This document shows, piece by piece, positions 22,600 through 34,499 of a stretch of DNA of 64,000 bases. The notes beneath the pieces are model-generated. The model did not search any database. It was not told where the DNA came from and saw only the letters and a list, made by a program, of their open reading frames with translations. Numbering within the stretch: position 1 is the stretch's first letter; each line of letters starts with the position of its first letter. The stretch comes from Plazaster borealis (lineage: Eukaryota; Echinodermata; Asteroidea; Forcipulatida; Labidiasteridae), in NCBI GenBank assembly GCA_021014325.1, contig CM037461.1:5113501-5177500 (forward strand). Reading direction: 5' to 3'. The translations under genes were made by a program, and so were the position numbers.

Positions 22600-23598
22600 G
22601 TGTAGGGGTTAGAAAATAATCAAAATATAAAATAAATACCATAACAATTTACTATAACTACTCTGCTGTTGATATGTGTATACATGTAGTATATTATATT
22701 TTGAGAAAAATTTTGTTATAAGTTATATTATTTTTTTTATTTTTCACCCAAAAACATTTCAAACGATTGAGAAATTTTAAATGCATTTGGCTTTTTTTCT
22801 CAGAGTTCGCGATCCCTCACCTCGCTTTAACGTGGATTGATTCAACGCTCATGTGAAAATCAGTTTTTTGCTGTTTTCTCAGCAAGTAGTCACTGTCATG
22901 ACTGTATTCAGCTGAAACTTTCACATGCGAATTTTAGTCCCCGCCCGCCTCCTTTTTGGCCGCCGCCTCCTTTTTTTACTAGTACTATTTTATTTTAAAA
23001 AAATAAAAAATAAAAAATAAATTAACTAAAATGATACAAATCATTTGTTTTGTCTACATTGCATCAATACACTAAAATAGCACAAAATCTGTGAATAAAT
23101 ATACCTTGGCCAGCCATTTTTAGCATGGCGGCCAGTTTGGAAAAAAAAAGCAAAACAATGGAAAAATAGTAAAATAGTAGCGCCCTGTCTCCTCCTCTTT
23201 TTGAAAAAGTCCGGACATGTTCAATGTCTTGTTCGACATGTTTCTTTTATGTATTGTGTGTTTGAACAGTAGAAAAAACAATAGATATTTGCAATTTAAA
23301 AAAGAATGGCGGCCATCTTGAAATAAACAATAAAAAATAAAAAGCCCCTCCTCCTTTTTTTTAGAAACCCGGACGCTAAATATGTTTCTTTTTTTACTTG
23401 GCCTTATGTATCTTTCTTTATTTTGCCTATAAATAAAAAATGAATAAAAAATAAAAAGCCCCTCCTTCCTTTTGTTTAGAAACCCGGACGCTAAACATGT
23501 TTCTTTTTTTACTCGGCCTTATGTATCTTTCTTTTTTTTGCCTAAAAATTAGCAGTATGCCGAAAAAAAAAATATATGACCCTACCTACCTTTAACAG
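22600..23598. repeat. MITE family T, diverged copy with internal insertion
   Basis: TTTCACCCAAAAACATTT and CAGCTGAAACTTTCACA match family T at 8,089-8,330, and ATGACCCTACCTACCTTTAA matches its right end. Between them is about 460 bp of extra sequence (22,937-23,398) rich in CCTCCTTTTT, TGGCGGCC and GGACGCTAAA. About 90 bp is duplicated directly (23,327 and 23,442). Confidence 0.5.
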
Positions 23599-23599
23599 T

Positions 23600-25107
23600 T
23601 ATGTATTACAAAGGGGTTCTCCATGAGCTTAAATCCCGCACAACAAAATATATTGTTCCCTGTTCCTTTAATAACCTCTCCAAAGAATTAAAACTTCACC
23701 GCAATGAATTTCTCCTCTCGGTTTAACTGAAGTAATCCACCCTGGAGCATTGCATATTCCCCTCTAGTAACTTGTTGGCTTTGTAGAGATTGTCCTGGTT
23801 ATGTTTACATTTCAGTGGAGCCTGGCAAGCCTGGTGACAGTCGTCGAATCGCAGAGATTAGGAGGAGATTTTTGTTGACCTCAAAAACGTTGCAACGTAC
23901 GGCTGATTAGGAAAAACCTTAAGTTTGCTTTACTTGTGCTTGTCTGTCTATCTTTGTTCCTTTGTTCTGTCACATAAATTATATCTCTGCACAAAAACCT
24001 CAAAGGCACCACAGTGTAATGTGTTATGATAAATCTCTTGATAGTTTTGTAGCTTTCAGCTCATAGCGTTATAAGGTGTGAAGATCTGTGAGTTTCACTT
24101 CAGTGGAGTTGAGAGAAAGTCCAAATCTGTTGAACTCCAACTCTAGGATCCCTTTTCTGACTGGATTTCGTCGGGGAAGGGTGTGTGTTCACTCATACTA
24201 TCTCATTATATAAATCATTCTTTGAAGAAGTCGTCATGTTTTATTCCGGTGAAACGACGCAGCACATGACCAGCATGAAGTAATCTATTTCAATCAAGAA
24301 ATAATGTTGTGATTGCTGTAGCATCCCCCCCGAGACCAACTCCAGGGTTTGCCTGTCAGAAGTGTCCAAGTTTGATTATGATGGATCAGAGCTCGTCCAA
24401 AGATTCATCAATTTGTGTTTGTAGTAGACGTTCTCTCCTCATCGATTGGAATTGACCTACTCTTGAAAAGGGATCCACCAGTTTACTGACAGGTGTTCCT
24501 CACTGTTACTAATTAGATTCCACTCATGGACGATTCTCTCGCCCTTGGTGGTATAATTCCTCAGTCCAACCTTCCGTTTTTCCGCGGAAGAAGAGATTTC
24601 TCGTCTGGTGTTTATTTGTTTGTCACAACCCCAAGTCCTGGCAACATATGGTCTTGACGTTCTGACTGGATGATCAGAAGATTCAGGCAGCGCCAGGTTT
24701 AATTAGTCAACTCGTTCTGTGTGTGCTGTGGCGCATGAAGATGAGAGACCAGGGAGTGATGTATAGTACACATGCCTCTGGTAAGGCTGGCATGAACGTT
24801 GGTCTTGTCAGTAAGAGGATGCTTTGACTCGTAGCGCTTGACCCGTCATCGGCAGATACTGATGAATGTCAATGGCATTTTGGGTCTCTGCCGGCAGATC
24901 GGCCCAAGCCTCTTGCCTTCATTTGAAAGAGTAATTATCACAGCTGCTCCTATTCCCAGATGGTCCGCTCGTTTCAGCGGGCATCAATAATGCACAGGGT
25001 GTCTATTTCTCCACAGGGCTTAATGTGATACTCTCGGCCTATGATAGGCTAGCCTCTTGCAGCAACAGGTCCTGCTGAAAATGACTGACACTTTCTGTAC
25101 AATTCTC
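23600..25107. other. Repeat-poor, GC-richer block without a recognised gene
   Basis: This 1.5 kb stands out for lacking the MITE and SINE families seen elsewhere. No ORF with a recognisable domain or convincing splice-flanked exon was found. It could hold regulatory DNA or short undetected exons. Confidence 0.35.
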
Positions 25108-25935
25108 AAAATACCCACCGGACCACTGGCTCAGGTGTTGACTGTTGGGTATAACAATGGGTCAATAAACTCATAGTTGAAAGCAAGACTAGTAGTATAG
25201 TATATTGAATGTTGTTTTCATACTTGTGCATCTACTCACAGAAGAGTATTTAAACTCACAGAAGAGTACTCACACTCACAGAAGGGTACTCAATCTCACA
25301 GAAGAGTACTCAAACTCACAGAAGAGTACTCAAACTCACAGAAGAGTACTCAAACTCACAGAAGAGTACTCAAACTCACAGAAGAGTACTCAAACTCACA
25401 GAAGAGTACTCCAACTCACAGAAGAGTACTCCAACTCACAGAAGAGTACTCAAACTCACAGAAGAGTACTCCAACTCACAGTAGAGTACTCAAACTCACA
25501 GAAGAGTACTCAGTCTCACAGAAGAGTACTCAAACTCACATAAGAGTACTGAAACTCACAGAAGAGTACTTAAACTCACAGAAGAATACTCAAACTCACA
25601 GAAGAGTGCTCAATCTCACAGAAGAGTGCTCAAACTCACAGAAGAGTACTCAAATACACAGAAGAATACTCAGGAAAGTACTCACACTCATACTCCCAGA
25701 TAAATACTCAACTTGAATCACAGGAAAGGACTTATACATGGACCACTACTCAAAGAAATGTACTTGTACTCGGACTCAAAATACCTACTGGACTACTGGC
25801 TCAGATGTTAAATGTTGAGTATAACATTGGGTCAGTAAACTCCTAGTTTAAAGCAAGACTAGTACTAAGTATAATATAGTTGATGTTGTCTTCATACTTG
25901 TGCATGTACTCACAGAAGAGTACTCAAACTCACAG
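25108..25935. repeat. Large direct duplication enclosing a minisatellite
   Basis: About 140 bp at 25,108-25,245 (ACTGGCTCAGGTGTTGACTG, AAGCAAGACTAGTA, TTCATACTTGTGCAT) recurs at 25,776-25,915 with ~85-90% identity by eye. Both copies run into CTCACAGAAGAGTACT repeats, so unique segment plus minisatellite were duplicated together. Confidence 0.75.
25224..25676. repeat. 20-bp minisatellite, ~22 units
   Basis: The unit GAAGAGTACTCAAACTCACA is tandemly repeated with occasional substitutions. It decays into isolated AGTACTC blocks down to about 26,110. All three plus frames stay largely open because 20 is not a multiple of 3, so the 112-codon ORF here is a by-product. Confidence 0.95.
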
Positions 25936-26109
25936 AAGAGTACTCATACTTGAACTTACAACTTACATATAGTACTCATTCTGTACTCACATAAAAGTAT
26001 ACCATACTCATATTTTTTCTAGTGCTCAGCAAAGTGCTTTTTACTTCTACTAACGGGAAAAGTAGTTGCACTCACGATACAGGAAAAGTAATCATACCCG
26101 TTGTAAAGT

Positions 26110-26456
26110 GCTCAGTACTCTAGTACATGTATAAATGGCCAGCCTCAGCAATGAACCTGTCACTAACTCCCCCCCCCCCCCCTTGACATCAGAAGATGAC
26201 GTCTAAATCCTAATGACTGTGGCTTGTAAAACACTGTAGACCCGCAATGCCAGAAATGCTCTACATTCATGATTGATATCTTTAGCACAGGCAAGAAGTA
26301 TTTATAAATCAACAGTCTGCAAATGAGCTTGTCAAAATACAAAATTTAAAGTACCATTACACTTTTGAAGATGCAAGGTCAGATTTTGGCCGATACGACC
26401 CGGAAATTTAGATTTAAATTTTAAATAGATATTTTTTTTTATTCAAGAAAGTGTAG
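26110..26456. other. No gene recognised
   Basis: A C-run at 26,170-26,183 and otherwise unremarkable AT-rich sequence. Confidence 0.4.
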
Positions 26457-26829
26457 TTAAAGGCATCGTACACGTTTGGTAATTGTCAAAGACCAGTGTT
26501 CTCACTTGGTGTATCCCAACATATGCATAATATAACAAGCCTGTGAAAATTTGGGCTCAATTGGTCTTGAAGTTGCAAGAAAATGATGAAAGAAAAAACA
26601 CCCTTGTTGTACAAATTTGTGTGCTTTCAGATAGGAATAAAAGGCTTCTAGCTAGAAGTCTTTTATTATTTTAGTGAGAAATTACCTTTCTCAAAAACTA
26701 CGTTACTTCAGAGGGAGTCGTTTCTCACAATGTTTTATACTATCAACAGCTCTCCGTTACTTGTTACCAAGTCAGTTTTCATGCTAATATATATTTTGAG
26801 TAATTACCAAACGTGTACGATGCCTTTAA
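26457..26829. repeat. MITE family A, copy A7, alternative central palindrome
   Basis: Family ends AAAGGCATCGTACACG and CGTGTACGATGCCTTTAA. The centre is CTTCTAGCTAGAAG instead of CTTCTTGCAAGAAG, still fully self-complementary. Confidence 0.85.
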
Positions 26830-27317
26830 ATATTAAAAATAATTTATTGTCTGGATCCTTACATTTTCTCACGTCCAACAGCCATTTATACAAACAATTT
26901 TGCATGTTACTTGTATTTTGTGCATTGTTTGTGGGATATGGGAAAATTTGTGTAAAAAATTTGTGTATTTCGTTTTTAAAAATTATAAATTTTTCCATAA
27001 CCGCAGTACTTCGAAGTGAAAAATTTCTCAAAATGCATTCTATCCGAAGCTGCTGTACTTCTTACTAAGTAAGTTTTTATAGCCAAAATCGAAAATGCAT
27101 CATCTGTCAAAATTCATTCAGAGAAAAAATAGAAATAAATAATAAATTCTTTCGGCTTAAATTGAGCCATGCAACTTTACGATATGCATTTATGATTGAT
27201 ATTTTTAGCACACATTGACAACAGGTGTATTAATAAAATGAACAAAAAGTACACTTGACAGCTTGAGATGAAAGAAGCAAGGAAACATTTCAACTTGCAC
27301 TACCTACATTGTCTTCA

Positions 27318-27715
27318 AAGGGTCTGGATACGTTTGGTAATGACTCTGAAAATTAATGGCTATATAAAAAGAGAGAGAAGGTGAGAAGTACAGCAGCTTT
27401 GGATAGTAAAATGCATTTTGAGAAACTTTTCACTTCAAAGTACTACTGCGGTTATGGACAAAGATATCACTTTTTATCCCAACACAAATTGAATCTGAGA
27501 AGCGTTACTGACAGAAACGTTTCTCAGATTGTGTATTCCAATTGCAGATTTTTCTTCCTGCGTGGACATAACCGCTCCAGATTTTGGCAATATCTCAAAA
27601 ACGCTACCACCTTTTGAAATGAAATTTTCACAGGTTAGTTTGATGGTACAATGTATGTTCAACTATAGGACAACAGTGGGTTCCAATTACTAAACGTCAT
27701 ACAATCTCATTATCA
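27318..27715. repeat. MITE family B, copy B1
   Basis: TACGTTTGGTAATGACTC and ATTAATGGC at the left, the central hairpin (AATCTGAGAAGCG ... CGTTTCTCAGATT), GGACATAACCGCTCC and TTTTCACAGGTTAGTTT. The right end is decayed. Confidence 0.7.
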
Positions 27716-28257
27716 GTGGAATACATGTAGGTCATTATGACATGGAACCTTTTGACAATGTCCAAACTAACAGAGTTTGCCCTTTACTTTTTCCGTGACT
27801 GGCCAGCAGGACCAGTAAGATTTTCATTTCACTGCTCCGTCAGGTTTTTCACCTGGCCATAATTTATATTAAATAAGGACTAGCCACAGCCGGATCACTT
27901 GGAGAAATATTTGACCGGTCCTCAGGGGTTTTAACTGGCATTTGGTCAGCAGACCACTGTTAAGGGGGGAATGCTGATTAATACTAGCCAGGGCAGTCCC
28001 ACCACAAGATTGTCCTCAGATCCATTTATGTGATTGATCCATTCCCCATTGCAAGACAGAATCCAATAAAGCTTTATTTTATTTCAGCGCATTATTTCTA
28101 CTTGGAAACGCCTCACAGTGGCGACCCGATCTAATACATCATACCTCTCATTTAAAACTTGTGTGCTTGAATTTTGTAATTCAAAATTTTATTCCACTTT
28201 TGAATAGTACGATTTCTAACTGCCGTTGTGCAAGCTGCCGGTATTGAGAGTCCCCTT

Positions 28258-28362
28258 TTTGTTCCTTTCTTTCTTTCTGTTTGTCTCCCCTTCCCCCTCC
28301 CCCACCCTCCCCAATCCCTTCATCCCTCTCCCCAACCCCTTCCCCTGCCCTCCCCTTCAACA
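28258..28362. repeat. Polypyrimidine tract (~100 bp)
   Basis: Almost pure C/T on the plus strand, with scattered purines. It is a candidate for triplex formation. The open frames across it are low-complexity. Confidence 0.7.
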
Positions 28363-28369
28363 AATTGTT

Positions 28370-28600
28370 GGCGTGATTTGCAAATGGGGTTTCTAAAAAA
28401 AATAAGCTTACTTAATAAGTTTGATTTAGTTTCAATGTTAATTTTGAATTATTTGTATTATATAAGTTGAAATAGTATTCCAACAAATTGCTATGGATGT
28501 TTTTCTTATTTTCAAGAATTTGGTACTAAATATTATAAATGAAGATTTGATTTCATAGAAGAAGAACAAATATAGTATTCGTTTATATACATGTATGCAT
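28370..28600. repeat. Dispersed repeat family G, copy 1
   Basis: GGCGTGATTTGCAAATGGGG, TTTCAATGTTAA, TTTTCAAGAATTT and GAAGATTTGATTT recur in order at 30,430-30,655. The last part recurs at 33,990-34,090. Confidence 0.55.
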
Positions 28601-29284
28601 GCAACTTCCTGGTCATATTCACCCAATGTATTATTTAAATGTCAATCAAGGTCTTAACTGTAAATTTATTTCATCTACGAGTCATTAATTTTCTACTTAC
28701 CGGCCCTATTTGAAAAGGTTACCAGGATACTGCCAAGATGATAAATTACCGGCTTTTATCTGGATTCAAGAATTCATTTGTCTGCATTGTTGTGGGGGGG
28801 GGGGGCTGGTTAATCAATTAATTTCTTCAGATATGAAGAAATAATGCACATTGATCTTGTCTTGCTCTGAGGATACTGTCCTGGAATCTCCTTGAAATAT
28901 ATTACTACAGGGGTTACTAAAAGGAAATGGCATCAATTCAGCATAGATCAAAAAAAATTATTCTTCAAAATTTAGATCGTATTTCAATACCTTATTGCAG
29001 GCCTTGAATTACATGTACATGGCTGCATGGAGGCCATGGCCAGATACCAGTTAAAACACCAGAGGACCAGTCACAACTCGCTCCAAGTGGTCCAATCCCC
29101 TCCCCCTTTGTGGTGGGATGGCTCTGTAGAGGTGCTGGTCAGCTGGTCCTTCTCGCCACTCACTGGTGATTTGTGGTAACTTTTATTTAAAAAAAATTAT
29201 ACTGCATATGCTGGATTTTTCATATATAGTTTAATACTTTGTATAATTATTTTCTTAGTGTTGTGCCATCGAATTGAGAAGTGT
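28601..29284. other. No gene recognised
   Basis: AT-rich. Blocks like GAGGACCAGTCACAAC, CCAAGTGGTCCA near 29,060-29,090 recur near 35,660-35,705, suggesting a further dispersed repeat. Confidence 0.35.
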
Positions 29285-29740
29285 AATGAAATAAATAAAT
29301 AAAATATATAAGATAAATAAAATAAACACATAAATAAAATAAATAAAATAAATAAAATAAATAAGATAAATTAGATAAATAAGATTTATAAATAAAATAA
29401 ATAAAATACATGTAAATAAGATAACTAAGATAAATAAGATAAATCGGATAAATGAGATAAATAAGGTAAATAAAATAAATAAGATAAATAAGATAAATAG
29501 GATTAATAAGATAAATAAGATAAATAAGATAAATTTATAAGATTAATAAGATAAATAAGATAAATAAGATAAATAAGATAATTAAGATAAATAAGATAAA
29601 TAAGATAATTAAGATAAATAAGATAAATAAGATAAATAAGATAAATAAGATAATATAGAAAATAGAGATAATTCAGATAATTAAGATAATTAAGATAATT
29701 AAGATAAATGAAATTAATGAAATTAATGAAATGAATAACA
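29285..29740. repeat. AT-rich microsatellite/minisatellite
   Basis: About 450 bp of AAATAAAAT/AAATAAGAT-type units, mainly GATAAATAA with period 9 or 4-5, with AATT variants toward the right end. Confidence 0.9.
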
Positions 29741-30429
29741 ACAATTTAAAACAAAATGATAAAATAAGTTATCAAATTTGCCTTTTCCTTTCAAAGGTAA
29801 AATTCCATGCTTGTTATCGTTAGCAAGGGCTCCCATCCAGATACTCTGTGCTTTATACAAACATAAATTAATGCATTATTACTTCATGTATCTTTTGTAC
29901 ATCTTAGTCTAATCAGAAGCACAAAATTCTTATATTCCAATTTTGTAACACGTTACCGGCAAATAATTGTAATTCAAATCATCTTCAGTCAGAGCTGTTC
30001 GTGTCTCCCAGTCAAATATATCTAATTATTGCATTCCGATTCCTGAAGCATGCGAATGCTATGAATATGTTTCTGTCACGTACATTTGGAATATGCATTA
30101 TTAAGAATGTTGTCTGACGACCGGGGTAATCTTGATTAACTAGTGGACAAGAAATAAATGACATCGGGGACAGTGTCCATGTATAGACTGCAAGTCTCGC
30201 GCATATTTGAACTTCCAGGACCATTGTGGTCCCAACCATTTGGAGTTTAACGTGGGCGTGAAAATTATACGTGAAAATTACATACATGTTGTTGGTAATG
30301 TAATACTAAGTGATTAACAATATGAAAGTAAAATCAATTCAACAAAATAACAAAGAAAACCTGAGAGTAAAACTTGACCTCCGTTACTTGTACAAATAAA
30401 AAAATTGCTAAACTGTAGACGCACACGAT
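29741..30429. other. No gene recognised
   Basis: No domain or splice-supported exon seen. Confidence 0.35.
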
Positions 30430-30655
30430 CGGGCGTGATTGGTAATGGGGTTTCTAACAATAAGCATCCTCGTCCCAAGTTTTAATTTTATTTCAATGTT
30501 AACTTTAACAAATTATTTGTATTTTACAAAAAATGAACATTTATTTATAACAACTTGCTGTGGGTATGTTTGTTTTCAAGAATTTTGTATAAATATAATT
30601 TAAAAAGAAGATTTGATTTGATAGAAAAATATAGTCTTTGTTCAAGCTTTAATCT
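30430..30655. repeat. Dispersed repeat family G, copy 2
   Basis: Parallel to 28,370-28,600: GGCGTGATTGGTAATGGGG, TATTTCAATGTTAACTTT, TTTTCAAGAATTTTGTA. Confidence 0.55.
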
Positions 30656-30850
30656 CGCTTTTTGATATGCGCAAGACTTGCATTTTCTATTCATCAAGCA
30701 AAGAATGAACTCTACCTGGTACTTGGGGGTGTGAACACAAATATTAATGTGTATTCTACATGTACATTGTACATTGTTACAAAGCCACAAATCCAACAGA
30801 ACAACTTAACAGAATTGAAAGGGAAAAAAACGCACTTGGGCCATTCTCCC

Positions 30851-31803
30851 GTTACGTGTGTGACATTCGGAAGCCTTTTTGAAGCGAACTGTTTGGAATA
30901 TTTTTTCTACTTTTGAATTATTTTGTGTTAATATAGTATACAAGTCAACTGCAGAGAACACCTTATTTAATAGTAAAACATTTAGTACAAATTTATCTGG
31001 TGGTTTAATTTTACAGGAAAAAGTTTGTCTGTTACGTGTGTGACATCGGACAACTACAAATATTTGACTCGTTATTTTGTTTCTTAAAACTCTGTGATTT
31101 GGCTCAGCTTTATTTCTTAAAACTTCTATAGACAGTGAGAATAGACTTGGCCCATAATAATGGCAATGGTCATCTGAGAAGATTTTTTGTTTTTTTCATG
31201 TGGCGATAGAAAACGTGGTGTTACGTGTGTGACTGGAAACTCTGTTACGTGTGTGGCAATTGGCTCACTTGTTTTTAATTAGGAATTTTGTCCTATACAC
31301 AGTTTATTATGACTACAAACAAAAAGAGCAATGCAGTCAATGTTCTCCCATGGATTTTTCATAACTGTGGGGCATTCTGGACCCATATTTTTTAAGTTTG
31401 GCCTAAAGCACACTGAATTGAAACAAGGTCCTCAGAATGTTTTCTACTTGGTGTTTTTCTTGGTTTTAAAAGCCCTACTATGCAATCTGTGGCATTCTAA
31501 ATGGTTTTCTTCATGATTTTTGTGAATTTGATCCGAAGTCCACAAAAAAAATAACAAATAAATAAAATTAATTTTATTTTGTGCATAGACAATGAGTTTT
31601 TGAAGGTCACACATGTAACACAAATGTTACGTGTGTGCCCCCTTATTTTTCTGTATTTTCCTGAATTTTGTGATTTTTTTAAAAAGTTTTTGTAATAATA
31701 ATTTAGGGACTATCAAACTTGTTTATAATATAAAGTAAGACTTTTTTTCTTGTTCAGTTTTGTTTAGATTAAAACTTTTATGTATTTTTGTTACGTGTGT
31801 GAC
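30851..31803 (+). promoter_or_regulatory. Cluster of six GTTACGTGTGTG motifs plus one inverted near-copy
   Basis: GTTACGTGTGTG starts at 30,851, 31,031, 31,220, 31,244, 31,626 and 31,790. An inverted copy with one change lies at 31,606-31,620. Several intervals are near 180-190 bp or twice that. The motif contains ACGTG, the core bound by bHLH-PAS and related factors. Flanks do not align well, so this is either a very old tandem array whose motif alone is kept or a set of sites. Assigning it as regulatory is inference. Confidence 0.35.
31335..31530. repeat. Dispersed repeat family F, copy 3
   Basis: Close match to 3,290-3,482 (GTGGGGCATTCTGGACCCA, TTTTCTACTTGGTGTTTTTC, AAAGCCCTACTATGCAATC). 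It sits inside the motif cluster. Confidence 0.65.
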
Positions 31804-31809
31804 GTGTGT

Positions 31810-32739
31810 TTTGGAACAAAAACTGAAGAGGCCGTAAACACTCCATTTTGATTTTTAAATTTTTTTTTATGGGAAAAACAATTTAAAATACCCTCAAAGA
31901 TAACATTTTCACCTCCACTTAAAAGAAATGCATTATTTGAAAAAAATTACATGAAAAACAAGAAACTACAATTTTTGGTAAAACTTGGGGGGAAAAAATG
32001 ATTTTCACAAAAATTGATGATTTCTGACTCAAACCACACTTTTTCTTCATTTTTTTTTCAGAATTACTAAATTCATTCATTTTGCCACAAGTTGAAACCT
32101 ATAACATTACTGTACGAATAGGTTTAAATTTTGATGGTTCAGGCTCACTTTTCAGAGAATGGCCCACTTGAATGAATGTAAATAGGAGTCAAAGTTTAGA
32201 ACAACAAAATATAAGACATTTAATGAAATACATACTCAGCGCTTCAAAAATAAACAAGTATAAAGGAAAGATTTAGAAGTCTCCGGGGCCCATGCCTCAA
32301 GGCTGCTAGCGGGGCAGTCCCGTCAGTCTCTGGAAACCAAAGCTTAGAATCTGCCGGGTCGCAAGCATGGTTTGTCCTTTTAAACAACCAATTAATCTCG
32401 GAAATTCCAATGTTCCTGTATCAAATGCAGTCGGGAGCAATGCCATCAATACAAGAATCGCAATCACTGGTTAACATACATTACTGGGACTTACATACAT
32501 GTAAGGTTGCGGAAACAACTTTAAACATGTAAATTCTTAACAAAATGTAGTCGTAGTCGTACTATCGGTCTTTCCTCGCCTTCCACCTCTTAATCATGAT
32601 TCAATACTCAGTAGAACTGGAAGGTATTTTATCAAACTCAAAGTCAAACTTTGAACAGAGTCCGATGCATTAAACCGCTCGGCAACTACAAGAAATGCCA
32701 AATAATACTGCCAAAATACTAATCGTATATTACACAGTG
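31810..32739. other. No gene recognised
   Basis: Long A-rich and T-rich stretches to 32,230, then mixed sequence. Nothing coding recognised. Confidence 0.35.
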
Positions 32740-33412
32740 AGGTATTCTTATTCAATTTGAAAAACGCCAGACAGGCCAGACTTGTCCAGTCATGAGTTTA
32801 CTGGCCCAACACTAAAACACTAGACTTCTAGTCGTAAATTTGTTGTCACGATGATAGCATTCCGACTCTCTCCGCGATTCTTGCGACAAGGGCGATGTTC
32901 TCGCGAGACTGCTGCTGGCCCCCGCGAGACTACTGTTCTCACGATTACGGCTCCGCTATCACCGGCCATGACAAACATTAAAGGCATCGTACACGTTTGG
33001 TAATTGTCAAAGACCAGTGTTCTCATTTGGTGTATCCCAACATATGCATAAAATAACAAGCCTGTGAAAATTTGGGCTCAATTGGTCGTCGAAGTTGCAA
33101 GAAAAAGATGAAAGAAAAAACACCCTTGTTGTATTTTTGTGTGCTTTCAGATAGGAATAAAAACTTCTTGCAAGAAGTTTTTATTATTTTAGTGAGAAAT
33201 TACCTCTTTCTCAAAAACTACGTTACTTCAGAGGGAGTCATTTCCTACAATGTTTTATACTATCAACAGCTCTCCGTTGCTTGTTACCAAGTAAGTTTTT
33301 ATGCTAATATTTGTTTTGAGTCATTACCAAACGTGTACGATACCTTTAATGACTTGTCCACAAGTCTACTAAAACACTGGTCTAGAGTCTGTTGTCCAGT
33401 GTAAAATTCGAG
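32740..33412. repeat. Dispersed repeat family H, copy 3, split by MITE A8
   Basis: GACTTGTCCAGTCATGAGTT and GGCCCAACACTAAAAC at 32,785-32,820 and GTTGTCCAGTGTAAAATTCG at 33,390-33,410 are the reverse-oriented end of family H. The gap contains the MITE and some further sequence. Confidence 0.5.
32978..33349. repeat. MITE family A, copy A8 (reference copy)
   Basis: About 370 bp. The inverted ends, AAAGGCATCGTACACG and CGTGTACGATACCTTTA, are flanked by TTAA on both sides. The perfect central palindrome is AATAAAAACTTCTTG plus its complement. It has no transposase, so a TTAA-targeting enzyme supplied in trans (piggyBac-like) is a reasonable inference. Eleven copies or fragments lie in this window in both orientations. 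The recurring ~70-codon ORF is part of the repeat. Confidence 0.9.
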
Positions 33413-33449
33413 CCAGGGCTGACATTGCTTTTCAAATACTACTGGAGGG

Positions 33450-33715
33450 CGAGCGGGTCGGTGGAAATTGTGTCTTTCCTCACCTTCCACCTCTATGACC
33501 CCGGTTCGAATCCCGCTGGGGGCATTACTTGTATGTGGATTGGGCTTTCAGTCTCTATCTGATTGCGTGGGTTTTCTCTGGGGCTTGTCCTCGCACATCT
33601 AAAACTGAAACTTCCTTCTTTGTCTTCTCTCCATTGGGTTCTTGGCTAAGTACACTACCGTGATTAAGTTCGCTTTTCTGAGAGTTCTTGGCTTCACAAC
33701 CGAAATAAATTAATG
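33450..33715 (+). repeat. tRNA-derived SINE family C
   Basis: Head with GGTTCGAATCCCGC (B box), body with AAAACTGAAACTTCCTTC, and end GAGTTCTTGGCTTCACAACC, followed by an AAATGAAATT-rich tail to about 33,770. Confidence 0.75.
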
Positions 33716-33989
33716 AAATTATATTAAATGAATTGAAATGAAATAAATTGAAATGAAATGAAATGTACATGTAGATGACCTCAGCAGTGCTTTTTAGGGG
33801 CCATTCAAAGTAATCAATGTTTACAAATTCTGATTTTTTTTCTTTTCTTGAAATTGTTGGTGGATCAAAAGAAATAACTGATGATCGGAATTTAGTTTTC
33901 AGTTCAAATAATAGAGCTATCTGTGCAGTTCCATTGTTAACAGTCAACCTTGTTTCGATAGTCAACTTTCACGCCCGACGGTGATACAG

Positions 33990-34090
33990 CGAAGATTATT
34001 TTATTTTCAAGATTTTGTTAAAAATATAATTTTTTAAGAAGATTTGATTTAATAGAAAAAATATAACCTCTGTTCGAGTTGTTTTCTTGT
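33990..34090. repeat. Dispersed repeat family G, 3' part
   Basis: TTTTCAAGATTTTGTT, AATATAATTTTTTAAG and GAAGATTTGATTTAATAG match the right end of the copies at 28,370 and 30,430. Confidence 0.5.
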
Positions 34091-34499
34091 TTTCGCTACG
34101 TGCGAGACGTGCAGAGTCTATCACCAATCCTGTGCGGCACTACAACTGACTTGCATACAGAGCAATGTACATGTTTATTGATTGCAAACCCATACAAAAT
34201 GTGACGCCTGGGGCTTCTCGCCACTTATTATTAATATGTATTGCTTACTTTAATTCATATCACTTGGCCTAATCTTACTGCTGTCGGCCACATCACAGAA
34301 GTGCACGTGCACTTGTTGTACAAACATGAACCTCAATTTGGTATTTATATATATATTTGTTTTATTTTTTTTATTTTCAGAATAAGTTTGTCTGTCCCTC
34401 CCAAACATGCCAAATGTACAATCATTGTAGGATTTACAGCTGTTGCTAAACAAGTAAATGGATTGGTAAACAATTATTGCCTGCTTGGAGTGCTACAGT

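Noticed and set aside
24200..24260. Possible third hammerhead-like motif (TTTGAAGAAG ... GGTGAAACGACG)
   Set aside because: The first core block departs from CTGANGA and no stem II forms between the two blocks.
25205..25543. 112-codon repetitive ORF (S-Q-K-S-T-Q-T-H-R-R type)
   Set aside because: It is produced by the 20-bp minisatellite, whose length is not a multiple of three and which lacks stops in all plus frames. No start context or flanking exon supports translation.
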